From NCBI RefSeq assembly GCF_001429505.1, contig NZ_LMJW01000018.1, positions 1-64,000 on the forward strand: a stretch of DNA of 64,000 bases. The letters run 5' to 3'. Position numbers and translations under genes: made by a program. The notes below the pieces were generated by a model. The model did no database searches, was not told where the DNA came from, and was given only the letters and a program-made list of their open reading frames with translations. This document shows, piece after piece, positions 18,416 through 27,024 of this stretch. Numbering within the stretch: position 1 is the stretch's first letter; each line of letters starts with the position of its first letter. The DNA is from Allobosea sp. Root483D1. GTDB lineage: Bacteria; Pseudomonadota; Alphaproteobacteria; Rhizobiales; Beijerinckiaceae.

Positions 18416-19320
18416 TGCCGCTCGCCCTGCGAAGCCTCGACATGACGATCCTCGGCCTCGGCTTCCTCGGCCTGGCCTGGGGCAAGAGCGGACTGCACGG
18501 CTACGCCACGCCGAATCGTGTGGCGACCTCGGATGAGGCGGGCAAGATCGCCTATCTCCTCGACATCTTTGCCGCGCTCCGCCGCTTCATGCCGCCGCAA
18601 TTCGACCTGCGCGGGCGCGATGTGCTGGAGCTCAGCCCCGGCGCGTCGCGCGGCAATGGCGTGCTCTTCCTCGCGCTCGGCGCGCGCTCCTATCACGCCA
18701 TCGACGTGTTCGACCTTGCTGGCGATGAGGACCCGGCCTTCTATGAGCGATTGCTCGACTGCTTCTCCGAAGGCCGCGAGGCCGACCGGGAGCGTGCGCG
18801 AGCCATCGCTCGCACCGCCAGCACACGTGAATTCGGCTATGCCGTCGGGCGCGATTTCGACATCTCACGCCTAGCGCAGGGGCGGAGTTTCGACCTGATC
18901 GTCAGTTGCGCCGCATTCGAGCACTATGACAGCCCTGCCGAAGCCATTGCGAACCTGACGCGGGTCGCCCGGCCCGGCAGCGAAAGCATCCACATCATCG
19001 ACCTGCAGACGCATTCGCGCTGGATCCGCGAGCGCGACCCGAACAATATCTATCGCTATCCTGAAGCCATCTACCGGCTCTTCCGCTTTCCCGGACAACC
19101 GAACCGGCAGCGTCCCGCCGATTACATCAGCAGCTTTTCGGCCGAGGGCTGGAGCGATGTCCGCTTCGTGCCGTCGCGAACGATCGATCCCGCGCTTCGC
19201 GAGGCCTCGCTGCGGGGCCTCGCCGCGCCCTTCGCCGGCCGCGACGACATGAGCATCCTCGATGGCGCCCTGACGGCGCGCTATCCTGGACCGGACGGTG
19301 ATTGGGGGATGGCGTCGTGA
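18415..19320 (+). CDS. SAM-dependent methyltransferase
   Basis: About 301 residues. Class I Rossmann methyltransferase. Seen: DVLELSPGASRGNGVLFLALGA (SAM-binding motif I, about residues 64-85, with SPG in place of the usual GxGxG), IDVFD as motif II acid, and FDLIVSCAAFEHYDSPAEAI as motif IV. GGAGG lies just upstream of ATG 18415, which overlaps the previous stop. It may O-methylate a sugar or a glycan end. The SAM loop is unusual and substrate assignment is open. Confidence 0.75.
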   Translation: MPLALRSLDMTILGLGFLGLAWGKSGLHGYATPNRVATSDEAGKIAYLLDIFAALRRFMPPQFDLRGRDVLELSPGASRGNGVLFLALGARSYHAIDVFDLAGDEDPAFYERLLDCFSEGREADRERARAIARTASTREFGYAVGRDFDISRLAQGRSFDLIVSCAAFEHYDSPAEAIANLTRVARPGSESIHIIDLQTHSRWIRERDPNNIYRYPEAIYRLFRFPGQPNRQRPADYISSFSAEGWSDVRFVPSRTIDPALREASLRGLAAPFAGRDDMSILDGALTARYPGPDGDWGMAS

Positions 19321-20552
19321 CCAGCCGCCGCTCCGTTCTTGGTGGCCTCGCCGGCATCGCGACGCTAGCCCCCTTCGGGCCGTTGCCAGCAGCGGCTAAG
19401 TCCGGCAGCGACATTCCGCTGTTCCGCCGCGGCATCGGCGTCTCGCACGCACTGGGCTGGGCCGAGGTCGAGCCCGACGGCTCCTATGGCGCTGCGCCGT
19501 TCTCCAGCCCGCGCTTTCGCTTCGATCAGGTGCAGCGGCAGTCGATCCGGGCCGCGGGCTTCGATTTCGTGCGCCTCGCCGTCGATGTCGGCCCCTTCCT
19601 GGCCTTCTCCGGGGCGGCTCGCGACCGGCTCGATGAGTTCCTGATCGGCACGGTGCGCGACCTCATCGATGCCGATCTCGGCGTGATCGTCGACCTGCAT
19701 CCGAGCGCGATGAATCCGGCCTACCGGCCGGCGGCGCTGACCGAGGGCGTCGAGACGCCGAAGTTTCGGGCCGTGCTCGCCCTGCTGCAGCGCCTGGCCG
19801 CTCGCTTGGATCGGCTCGCACAGGATAGGACAGCCAGGCTCGCGCTCGAGCTGATGAACGAGCCGGAGCTGCCGCAGGCGGCCTGGCAACCCATGCTCGA
19901 AGCCGCCTACCGCGCTGCTCGCAGCGGCTCGGCGACGCTGCCGCTCGTGCTGGGCGGTGGCTCGATTAATGCGGCCGCGGGGCTGGCTGCGCTCGACATG
20001 CGCCTGTTCGCCGGCGATCCGCGCCTGATCTACACCTATCACGACTACTCGCCCTGGCAGTTCACCCATCAGGGGGTGCGCGGCAATCCCGCTTTCGCCC
20101 TGGACGCGATCGCCTACCCGGCGCCGTCCTCGGCCGAGGCGATGATCGCAGCGGCTCGGCAGCGCATGGTCGGCCTCGCGCTAGACGGCTCGGCAGTGGA
20201 GCAGGCGAAGGCGGCGCAACAAACCCTCCCGCGCTATGCCGGCTTCGATCGCTCCGCCCTTGAAAGAACCTTCCGGCAGGTGAGCGCCTGGCGGATGGCG
20301 CAACGATTGCCGGCCCATGCCGTCCTGCTCGGTGAGTTCGGGGTCCACAGGACGCCTTATCTGCGCACCCCCGAGGGATCGACCGCCCGCGAGCACTGGC
20401 TGCGCGACATGCGCGAGCTTGCCGAGGCGCATGGTTTCGCCTGGGCCTGCTGGACCTATGCGGGGGCGGGCGGCTTTGCGCTCGCCGAGAACGAGACCGG
20501 TCCGGGTTTCGACACGGCGACCCGCCGGGCGCTGGGGCTCCTCTCCCCATGA
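19317..20552 (+). CDS. Exported glycoside hydrolase family 5 protein
   Basis: About 411 residues. TIM-barrel glycosidase. The N-terminus TSRRSVLGGLAGIATLAP with AAA at the end looks like a Tat signal (RRSVL). Catalytic motifs: LELMNEPEL (acid/base Glu, about residue 180) and LLGEFGVHR (nucleophile Glu, about 345). TYHDYSPW also fits GH5. The start is a GTG at 19317 preceded by GGGGGA (19304-19309), overlapping the methyltransferase stop. Located among polymer-assembly genes, it probably trims or releases the polysaccharide in the periplasm. Confidence 0.8.
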   Translation: MTSRRSVLGGLAGIATLAPFGPLPAAAKSGSDIPLFRRGIGVSHALGWAEVEPDGSYGAAPFSSPRFRFDQVQRQSIRAAGFDFVRLAVDVGPFLAFSGAARDRLDEFLIGTVRDLIDADLGVIVDLHPSAMNPAYRPAALTEGVETPKFRAVLALLQRLAARLDRLAQDRTARLALELMNEPELPQAAWQPMLEAAYRAARSGSATLPLVLGGGSINAAAGLAALDMRLFAGDPRLIYTYHDYSPWQFTHQGVRGNPAFALDAIAYPAPSSAEAMIAAARQRMVGLALDGSAVEQAKAAQQTLPRYAGFDRSALERTFRQVSAWRMAQRLPAHAVLLGEFGVHRTPYLRTPEGSTAREHWLRDMRELAEAHGFAWACWTYAGAGGFALAENETGPGFDTATRRALGLLSP

Positions 20553-21901
20553 CCCCAGCCATGACGCGACGGCGCTATGCCCATCTCGACGGGTTGCGGG
20601 CGGTTGCGGCGCTTGCCGTGATGGTCGAGCACATGTTTGGCGATCTCATCAGGCAGGCCCCTTCCGCGGTGGGCTCGATGAGCACGCTCGCCCAATCCGT
20701 GGTCCAGAATGTCAGTCTCGGCCGGTTCGGCGTGGCGCTGTTCTTCCTGATCAGCGGCTTCGTCGTGCCGTTCAGCATCGATGGCGAGCGGCCGCTCCGG
20801 CATTTCGCGATTGCGCGGCTGTTCCGGCTCTATCCAGCGCTGTGGCTGGCGCTGGCGGTGCTCATTGCGGTCGCCTGGTTCGCAGGAGAGACGCCGCGGA
20901 CCGCGACCGTGCTGGCCAACATGACCATGGCGCCGCCGCTCTTCGGCCAGCCCTGGCTCTCGCCGATCCACTGGACCCTGTTCATCGAGCTGCTGTTCTA
21001 TGTCCTCGTCGCGCTGCTGTTCGCGGCGGGGAGGCTGAGACATATCGGCGTCCTGCTTGCCTTGAGCCTGGCCCTGATCGCCGCGACGGTCGTGCCGGTC
21101 CAGTTGCGCATGCACGGCGTCGTCAACCTGCCGGTCCAGTATCTCGGCCTACACCTGTCCTTCCTGTTCCTCGGCCTGCTGCTGCGGCTCTGGCTGGTCG
21201 AGCGGAGGCGGGGAGGATGTCTCGCGGCGCTGGTTCTCGGGCTCGCGCAATTCGCAGCGCTCCTGTCGGTCGCGCAGTTCTCCCTGGCGCGCGGCGACAA
21301 TTTCGTCATGGAGGGGCTGAGGCCCGTTCTGAGCGCCTATGTGCTCGCCTTCGTGGTCTTCCTCGTCGCGATCAGGCTGGAGCGGCCGCGCTCGCATTTC
21401 CTCGCGCGGATCGGGCTGATCAGCTACTCGATGTATCTGTTTCACGGGGTGGTCAACGCGCTGGTCTATCGCGTCCTGCCGCTGACCGGGCAACCTAGCG
21501 ATATCGCCACGATGCTGGCCTGCACCGGCCTGACGCTGGCGCTGTCCTGGCTGGTCTATCTGACGGTCGAGCGCCCGATGATCAGGCTCGGGCGCAGAAT
21601 CTCGTCGAAGCGCAGCGCTCCGCTCGCCGAGTCCTTGTCGCGTTCAGACACGTTCAATAGACAGGCGGACCGGAGCGGCCCGCTCGCTACCTCCGATACC
21701 CGCACCGGGGCGCTGGCGCTGCCAGCGTCGGACTATCGCGCCGTTCCGACGCAGTCGGAGATCGTCGTCGAAGCCGCCTCCGAAACCCAGGCGAGCGACA
21801 GGCTCGTCGGCGCGATCCTCGGGACTGCGATCGCCGCCGTCACTTTGAGCTGGTTCGCGCTGCTCGGTTATGTCGGCTGGGCGATCGTCGAGGCGTTGTG
21901 A
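20549..21901 (+). CDS. Acyltransferase family 3 membrane protein
   Basis: 450 residues with about 11 membrane helices. The family signature RRRYAHLDGLRAVAALAVMVEHM near residues 6-28 carries the catalytic-type His, and RLYPALWLAL is the second conserved segment. Such proteins O-acetylate or O-acylate exported polysaccharides from the cytoplasmic acyl-CoA pool. Residues about 350-420 are a polar, low-complexity cytoplasmic stretch before a final helix. ATGA overlap with the glycosidase gene. Last gene of the polysaccharide transcript, convergent with the monooxygenase gene 13 bases away. Confidence 0.85.
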   Translation: MTPAMTRRRYAHLDGLRAVAALAVMVEHMFGDLIRQAPSAVGSMSTLAQSVVQNVSLGRFGVALFFLISGFVVPFSIDGERPLRHFAIARLFRLYPALWLALAVLIAVAWFAGETPRTATVLANMTMAPPLFGQPWLSPIHWTLFIELLFYVLVALLFAAGRLRHIGVLLALSLALIAATVVPVQLRMHGVVNLPVQYLGLHLSFLFLGLLLRLWLVERRRGGCLAALVLGLAQFAALLSVAQFSLARGDNFVMEGLRPVLSAYVLAFVVFLVAIRLERPRSHFLARIGLISYSMYLFHGVVNALVYRVLPLTGQPSDIATMLACTGLTLALSWLVYLTVERPMIRLGRRISSKRSAPLAESLSRSDTFNRQADRSGPLATSDTRTGALALPASDYRAVPTQSEIVVEAASETQASDRLVGAILGTAIAAVTLSWFALLGYVGWAIVEAL

Positions 21902-21914
21902 CCGTGCAAGGCGG

Positions 21915-23846
21915 TCAGCCCGGAGATTGCGGCGTCATGAATTCCGCGAAGAAGGCGGCGAGGGCCACGTGATCGTCGAGTGGCAGCACGTTGGCGACGT
22001 ATTGGTCGGGCCGCACGATCACCAGGCAACCACGCTCCCGATCGATGCCGCGCAGGTCGAAAATGTCCTGACCGCTGCGAAGATCGGGGCAGAACACCTT
22101 CTCATAGTCGACCAGGCCGAGGCGGCCCTTGCGCGGCAGGAGCAGCTTCGGCAAGGCCTCGACCGCAACGTCGCGATGGGGCTGCTGAAGGATCGCGCGC
22201 AGGTCGATGACCGCGTCGATATCGGCTCCCGGCCGGGTGCAACGGCGCAGGGGCGACGAGGGGGAATCCGCCAGGGCATCGCAAAGCGCACGCAGGCGTG
22301 ATGATGCCGAGGACGGGTCTGTCTTGTCGGCGAAGGCGTAGAGGCGCCAGCGGCCATCGGCCTGCGCGACATGGCCGAGCTCGACGGGCTTGGCGTCGCC
22401 GAGGCGGATCACCGGCGCCGAATGGAAGCGCGCGCCGATCGGCAGCCCTGTCGCGAGGCCGGCATGGGTCGAGTGGCCTGTCAGGGGAGACGGCGCGTAG
22501 CGGGTCGCGGTGCCCGCCGTGTAGCGGCCATGCCTGACGAAATAGGCCTCGACCTCCTTGGGATCGACGCCGTCGCCGGTCTCCGAGGTCTTCAGGGGGG
22601 CGCTCAGCAGCTTCGCCCAGTCGCGATCGAAATCGATCAGCTCCCTGGCGATCGCCTGGCGCTCGGCCGAGTAGCTGTGCAGCAGCTCGGGAGGGCATTG
22701 CCCGCGCAGGACCGCCGCCAGCTTCCAGCCCAGGTTGAAGGCATCCTGCATCGAGACGTTCATGCCCTGGCCGGCCTTCGGGCTATGGGTATGGCAGGCA
22801 TCGCCGGCGATGAAGACGGCCGGCAGGCGCTGCTCGACCTCATCCGCCGGTACGTCGTCGAACTTGTCGCAGAGACGCTGGCCGATCTCGTAGACCGACC
22901 ACCAGGCGACCTCCTTCACCTCGAATGTGTAGGGGCGCAGGATGCGCTGCGCCGCGGCGATCAGGTGCTCCACGCCGATATTGCGGCCCGCGACCCGCTC
23001 GTTCTCACTGAGCTTGTCGAGCTCGACATAGATCCGGATCAGATAGCCGCCCTCGCGGGGTATGATGATGATCGTGCCTTCGCCGGCGGACTGGATCAGC
23101 GCCTTCAGCCGCACATCCGGGAAATCGGTGACGGCGAGGACATCCATGACGCCCCAGGCCTGGTTGGCGGAATCCCCGTGCAGCGTGCGCCCGATCGACT
23201 TGCGCACGGCGCTGCGCGCGCCGTCGCAGCCGACGACATAGCGGGCCCTGACGGTCTCGATCTCGCCCTCATGCGTGGGATCGACACGTTCCAGCTTTAC
23301 GCTCACCGGGTGCGACGAGGTGTTGTCGATCTGGAGATCGAGCAGGCGCCGGGAATAATCCGGCTCCAGCCGGCTCGGCGAGCGCCGCATCACGTCGAGG
23401 AAGAAGTCGTGGATCCGCGCCTGGTTCAGGATCACATGCGGGAATTCGGAAAGCCCGTCCTCGACATCCTGGATGCGGCCGCTGCGGGTGATCGCCTCCG
23501 GCCGCGTCGCGTCGGGTTTCCAGAAGACGGTCTCGTTGACCCAGTAGCTCTCCTTCAGTACCCGCTCGGAGAAGCCGAAGGCATCGAACATCTCGATGGT
23601 GCGGCAGGCGATGCCGTCGGCCTGGCCCAGCTCCAGCGGCCCGGGCTTCTGCTCGACGATCCGCGTCGTGATCTCGGGAAAGGCCGCGAGCTGCGCCGCC
23701 AGCGTCAGGCCTGCGGGGCCGCAGCCGACGATCAGGACATCGACCTCTTGCGGCAGCGAGCCACCCGTTGAGGAAGCGGCGAGATCGGTGGCAGGCTGGG
23801 AGATAGCGGGATCGCCCGTCCGAAAACCGTTGAGATGGAATTGCAT
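21915..23846 (-). CDS. FAD-dependent aromatic monooxygenase (3-hydroxybenzoate 4-monooxygenase/phenol hydroxylase type)
   Basis: About 643 residues, the length of the phenol-hydroxylase/MobA group. Seen: MQFHLNGFRTGDP start; the FAD dinucleotide motif VLIVGCGPAGLTLA (about residues 37-50); VVGCDGARSAVRKS as the DG motif; FIAGDACHTHSPKAGQGMN as the GD motif; then a C-terminal thioredoxin-like dimerisation region. It should hydroxylate a phenolic acid using NAD(P)H and O2. 3-hydroxybenzoate to protocatechuate is the best family match. The frame extends to a GTG at 23855, but the ATG at 23846 fits relatives. It lies 57 bases downstream of the aldolase-like gene, in one operon. Confidence 0.8.
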   Translation of the reverse strand: MQFHLNGFRTGDPAISQPATDLAASSTGGSLPQEVDVLIVGCGPAGLTLAAQLAAFPEITTRIVEQKPGPLELGQADGIACRTIEMFDAFGFSERVLKESYWVNETVFWKPDATRPEAITRSGRIQDVEDGLSEFPHVILNQARIHDFFLDVMRRSPSRLEPDYSRRLLDLQIDNTSSHPVSVKLERVDPTHEGEIETVRARYVVGCDGARSAVRKSIGRTLHGDSANQAWGVMDVLAVTDFPDVRLKALIQSAGEGTIIIIPREGGYLIRIYVELDKLSENERVAGRNIGVEHLIAAAQRILRPYTFEVKEVAWWSVYEIGQRLCDKFDDVPADEVEQRLPAVFIAGDACHTHSPKAGQGMNVSMQDAFNLGWKLAAVLRGQCPPELLHSYSAERQAIARELIDFDRDWAKLLSAPLKTSETGDGVDPKEVEAYFVRHGRYTAGTATRYAPSPLTGHSTHAGLATGLPIGARFHSAPVIRLGDAKPVELGHVAQADGRWRLYAFADKTDPSSASSRLRALCDALADSPSSPLRRCTRPGADIDAVIDLRAILQQPHRDVAVEALPKLLLPRKGRLGLVDYEKVFCPDLRSGQDIFDLRGIDRERGCLVIVRPDQYVANVLPLDDHVALAAFFAEFMTPQSPG

Positions 23847-23903
23847 GGCGGCCACCTTCGGTGAGGCAGAGCGTTGAGGTGGTTGTCGTCGTGCCGGGCG
23901 CTG

Positions 23904-24686
23904 TCAGCGCCGGCGGGCACGGGCCTGTTCGAGCCACATCTCCCAGGGGCGATGGACCTGCGCTTCGATGCTCGCGACGCAGGCGCGGCTTTCGCCCTCG
24001 GTCAGATAGGTGACTTCGCCGAGCTGCATCGCCTGGAGCTGGTAGCGCGCATTGAGTTCGGCATAGACGGCGCGGTAGACCGCCTGCTTGATCGAATAGC
24101 CGACCACGGTCGAGCCATGGCCGCGCATCAGCACGATGTCGTGCCCGTCGAAATGCTCGGCGAGGGCGCGGCCGAGATGATTGTTGCTGATCAAGAGGTC
24201 GGTCGCGTCGCCGCCGGCCTCGCGAATCTCGAAGACCGGGGCGCCCTGGCCGACGAAGCCGGCCATGTGGAACATTGCCTTGAGCCGCGTGCCCTTGACG
24301 ACGCTGAGCGGCACGATCGAATGCGAATGGCTGTGAATGATGGCCATCACGTCGGGGCGCTTGCGGAAGATCTCGGCGTGGATGAAGCGCTCGAGATAGA
24401 CTTTGCGTCCGTTGGCATTCACCGCTTCGCCATCGAGCGTGAACTCGACGATGTCCTCGGCCGCGACCCGGCTCGGCGCCATGTTGCGCGCCAGCAGGAA
24501 ACGGTCGGGCCGCTTGTCATGGCGCACGCTGATATGGCCGAAGGCATCGACGACGCCCTGGTCGAAGAGGATGTGATTGGCGGCGACGAGGTCCCCGACG
24601 ATCTCAGGCGAGGGAGCGACCGAGGCGGCGGCCGTATCGGCCACGTCGACGGCGATGGGGTGGTTACCATGGTCCGAAGTGCACAT
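23904..24686 (-). CDS. Class II aldolase/adducin family protein
   Basis: About 260 residues. Zinc-dependent aldolase/decarboxylase fold. Seen: AANHILFDQGVVDAFGHISVR at the start of the domain, IIHSHSHS (His118 and His120 as probable metal ligands), and LMRGHGS (His190). Members act on sugar phosphates or as decarboxylases of hydroxylated aromatic acids (for example 3,4-dihydroxyphthalate decarboxylase). Pairing with a ring hydroxylase favours an aromatic decarboxylase, but this is inference. The start at 24686 has a GGAAAGA Shine-Dalgarno. First gene of the operon, preceded by a promoter and palindrome. Confidence 0.75.
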   Translation of the reverse strand: MCTSDHGNHPIAVDVADTAAASVAPSPEIVGDLVAANHILFDQGVVDAFGHISVRHDKRPDRFLLARNMAPSRVAAEDIVEFTLDGEAVNANGRKVYLERFIHAEIFRKRPDVMAIIHSHSHSIVPLSVVKGTRLKAMFHMAGFVGQGAPVFEIREAGGDATDLLISNNHLGRALAEHFDGHDIVLMRGHGSTVVGYSIKQAVYRAVYAELNARYQLQAMQLGEVTYLTEGESRACVASIEAQVHRPWEMWLEQARARRR

Positions 24687-24890
24687 TGCTCGCTCTTTCC
24701 AAAGTCGCCTTGATCGAAATTCTACAGGCCAGGCCTTGCCGACAGGGCGGTCTCGCCGCCGAACCGGGCAGATGATCAGAGCGGCAGACGGGCGCGTGAG
24801 CCGCTTTCGGCCGCGCGAGCGACGCCCGGATTCCAGCAACTGGAACCGCTGGGGCCAACCTCCCATCCGGCGATCCCTGACAGATCGTCC

Positions 24891-24911
24891 GTATACTGAT
24901 TAACAGAATAC
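24891..24911. promoter_or_regulatory. Candidate MarR operator A
   Basis: 21-bp inverted repeat GTATACTG, 5-base centre, CAGAATAC. It covers the -10 element of the leftward aldolase promoter. It agrees at 15 of 21 positions with the palindrome at 25892-25912 and at 15 of 21 with that at 25106-25126. Confidence 0.65.
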
Positions 24912-24932
24912 GCCCAGATTTTTGACTGTCAA
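24905..24932 (-). promoter_or_regulatory. Sigma-70 promoter of the aldolase-monooxygenase operon
   Basis: On the minus strand: -35 TTGACA (plus 24927-24932), 16-base spacer, -10 TATTCT (plus 24905-24910). The -10 lies inside the palindrome at 24891-24911. The predicted transcript start is about 210 bases before the aldolase start codon. Confidence 0.6.
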
Positions 24933-25099
24933 CCACGCGGCGAAAAATTCGGTCACGGCGATGCTCCGCTTGAACGGAGCGGGGGAGAATGGAGGAGGGA
25001 GGACGAGCCGCGTCCGGCCCGCAGGGGAGCGGCAAGCGCTGCCGCATGCGGCCTTGACCGGGCCTCGGGGAGGTCATGCAGGCTGAGGTCTGCGATAAT

Positions 25100-25127
25100 T
25101 TGACAGTCTACAGAATGAAAGTATACA
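25100..25127 (+). promoter_or_regulatory. Sigma-70 promoter of marR
   Basis: -35 TTGACA at 25100-25105, 16-base spacer, -10 TATACA at 25122-25127. Near consensus and the best promoter in the window. Confidence 0.7.
25106..25126. promoter_or_regulatory. Candidate MarR operator C (autoregulatory)
   Basis: 21-bp imperfect palindrome, GTCTAC at 25106-25111 and GTATAC at 25121-25126. It fills the spacer and runs into the -10 of the marR promoter. It matches operator A at 15 of 21 positions. Confidence 0.55.
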
Positions 25128-25251
25128 ATCTATAGTCGAAGATCGGCTGTATCGGCCTGGTAGTATTCAGCTGGGCCGGCATATGAAGAATGGGCGTTGC
25201 CTCTGTTCAAGCGGCGAGATCTGCCCGCCCTATCACCAAGGCAAAGCGACG

Positions 25252-25734
25252 ATGGCGATGGACGATATCTATCATATGCCCGGCCATCTCATCCGGCGCG
25301 CGCAGCAGATAGCCGTCTCGCTCTTTCTCGAGGAATGCGCGCCGGTCGATCTTACGCCCGTCCAATATGCGGCGCTGGTGACGGTGCGCGATAATCCCGG
25401 CATCGACGCGACCCGCCTGTCGGCCCTCGTCGCCTTCGATCGCTCGACGCTCGGCAATGTGCTCGAGCGGATGGAGGCGAAGGAGCTGATCCAGCGCTCG
25501 GGCAGCAAGGACGACAAGCGTATCAAGGTGTTGCACCTGTCGCCGAAGGGCGAGCGTATCCTGCAGGAGGCCGGGCCGCTGGCGCAGCGGGCCCAGGAGC
25601 GCATCCTCGCCCCGCTGACGCCGGACGACCGAGAGGTCTTCATGCGCATGCTGGCGCAGCTGGTCGAGCTCAACAACGACGCCTCGCGCGTGCCGCTGCG
25701 GCTTGCGGCCGGGCGCTCGACCGAAGCGGCCTGA
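25252..25734 (+). CDS. MarR-family transcriptional regulator
   Basis: About 160 residues. Winged helix dimer. Seen: LTPVQYAALVTVRDNPGIDATRLSALVAFDRSTLGNVLERMEAKELI (recognition helix region about residues 37-83) and the wing SGSKDDKRIKVLHLSPKGERIL. MarR proteins of this type usually repress catabolic operons and release DNA on binding an aromatic acid. It sits between the divergent monooxygenase operon and the Bug-type gene. Three related palindromes lie in front of all three units. The ATG at 25252 is chosen; the ATG at 25183 would add 23 residues of no domain character. Confidence 0.85.
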   Translation: MAMDDIYHMPGHLIRRAQQIAVSLFLEECAPVDLTPVQYAALVTVRDNPGIDATRLSALVAFDRSTLGNVLERMEAKELIQRSGSKDDKRIKVLHLSPKGERILQEAGPLAQRAQERILAPLTPDDREVFMRMLAQLVELNNDASRVPLRLAAGRSTEAA

Positions 25735-25870
25735 CCCACTCCGACATTCCCCGGATGGCTGTGATCGAGGCAGCCGCGCGAGTTCCGAGCGATCGGCATT
25801 CGTGCGGCTGGTCCCGCTCGGCGTTCGCCCGGTTCAGTCCGGGCAAAGCTGCCGTTCGCCGCGGCGGCAT

Positions 25871-25898
25871 TTGACAGCTCCAAAATGTAATGCATACT
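25871..25898 (+). promoter_or_regulatory. Sigma-70 promoter of the Bug-type gene
   Basis: -35 TTGACA at 25871-25876, 16-base spacer, -10 CATACT at 25893-25898. This has the same spacing as the two promoters around marR, with the -10 inside the palindrome. Confidence 0.55.
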
Positions 25899-25912
25899 GA
25901 TAATAAGTATGC
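25892..25912. promoter_or_regulatory. Candidate MarR operator B
   Basis: 21-bp perfect inverted repeat GCATACT, 7-base centre, AGTATGC. It covers the -10 of the promoter for the solute-binding gene. It is related to the sites at 24891 and 25106, so this transport gene is probably in the same regulon. Confidence 0.65.
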
Positions 25913-26064
25913 GTTCTTATTCCGAGGCATGCGCGGAACAAGCGCCCGGCGGCATCCCGTCGCCGCGCCGTGCTCCGCTGCAAGCCGCGATCGGGGAGCG
26001 CGGACGGCCTTTCGAAGCAAATCCAAGAACCGCACCAACGCGGCCCTATCCGGAGGACAATCAG

Positions 26065-27024
26065 ATGATCATCACACGACGTGCCGCCTTGATCGGGCTC
26101 GCTGGCGCAGCGCTCGCGCCCCGTGCCGCCCTGGCCCAACGCAAGATCGTCAGGTTGATCGTGCCCGCCGCGGCGGGCGGTGCGATCGACGTCATCGGGC
26201 GGCTCTACGCCCAGCGCATCGCGCCGGCGCTCGACGAATCCTGGGTGGTCGAGAACAAGGCCGGCGCCAGCAATACGCTGGGCGCAGCCGACGTCGCGAG
26301 GTCCGCGCCCGACGGCACGACCTACCTCACCAATGCCGACATCCACATCATGGCGAAGCACGTCATGCGCAGCGTGTCCTATGATCCGCTGACGGATTTC
26401 ACGCCGATCTCGCGCTTCGCGACCTCGCCGATGGTGCTGATCGGCTCGAGCAAGACCCCTGCCACCATGCCGGCGCTGATCGCCGACATGAAGGCGAAGC
26501 CCACCGAGTACACCTTCGCCAATTCGGCGCTGGGCAGCATGGGCCATCTCGCCACCGAGAGCTTCAAGCGCCGCACCGGCACGAGCGCGGAACTGGTCAA
26601 TTATCGCGGCACTGCTCCGGCGATCACGGATGTGGTCGCCGCCCAGGTCCCGCTGATGGTCGCCCCGCTCGGCTCGGCCCTGTCGTTCATCGCCGACGGC
26701 AAGGTGCGCGCCTTCGCGATCATGGGCGCGCAGCGCAGCAAGCTCCTGCCGAACGTGCCGACCGCGGGCGAACTCGGACTGGCGGATATCGACTTCACGC
26801 TCTGGTACGGGCTGTGGGGGCCGAAGGGCCTGCCGGCCGAAACCGTGCAGCGCGTCAATGCCACGGTGCAGGCCGCCTCGAAGGATCGCGAGATCGTCGA
26901 GAAGCTGACGGCGCTCGGCGCCGAAGCCGTGACCGAGGACCCCGCGAGCTTCGCCAAGTTCATCGAGGCCGAGATCCAGCGCGCCAACCGCGTGGTCGAG
27001 GAAGCCGGCATCAAGCCGGGCTGA
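26065..27024 (+). CDS. Bug/TctC-type solute-binding protein
   Basis: About 319 residues. Periplasmic binding protein of the tripartite tricarboxylate transporter family. The N-terminus IITRRAALIGLAGAALAP with ALA-Q is a cleavable signal with a twin Arg. Family segments: VPAAAGGAIDVIGRLYAQ (after the signal), ENKAGASNTLGAADVARSAPDG, and LWYGLWGPKGLPAETVQRVN. GGAGG lies 8 bases before ATG 26065. No TctA/TctB membrane genes are adjacent, which is common for orphan Bug proteins. Shared operators with the monooxygenase operon suggest it binds the aromatic acid or sensed ligand. Confidence 0.85.
   Translation: MIITRRAALIGLAGAALAPRAALAQRKIVRLIVPAAAGGAIDVIGRLYAQRIAPALDESWVVENKAGASNTLGAADVARSAPDGTTYLTNADIHIMAKHVMRSVSYDPLTDFTPISRFATSPMVLIGSSKTPATMPALIADMKAKPTEYTFANSALGSMGHLATESFKRRTGTSAELVNYRGTAPAITDVVAAQVPLMVAPLGSALSFIADGKVRAFAIMGAQRSKLLPNVPTAGELGLADIDFTLWYGLWGPKGLPAETVQRVNATVQAASKDREIVEKLTALGAEAVTEDPASFAKFIEAEIQRANRVVEEAGIKPG

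Larger units (their letters stand above)
24687..25251. other. Divergent control region between the aldolase-like operon and marR
   Basis: 565 bases with no gene seen. It holds two near-consensus sigma-70 promoters facing outward, each with a 21-bp palindrome (listed separately). The middle part, 24933-25090, is GC-rich without a recognised element. The frame of the MarR gene opens at 25183, but homology starts at about 25252. Confidence 0.6.
25735..26064. other. Leader and promoter region of the Bug-type binding protein
   Basis: 330 bases with no gene. It holds a promoter and the palindrome at 25892-25912, then a leader of about 160 bases whose frame is open but has no protein character. Confidence 0.5.
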
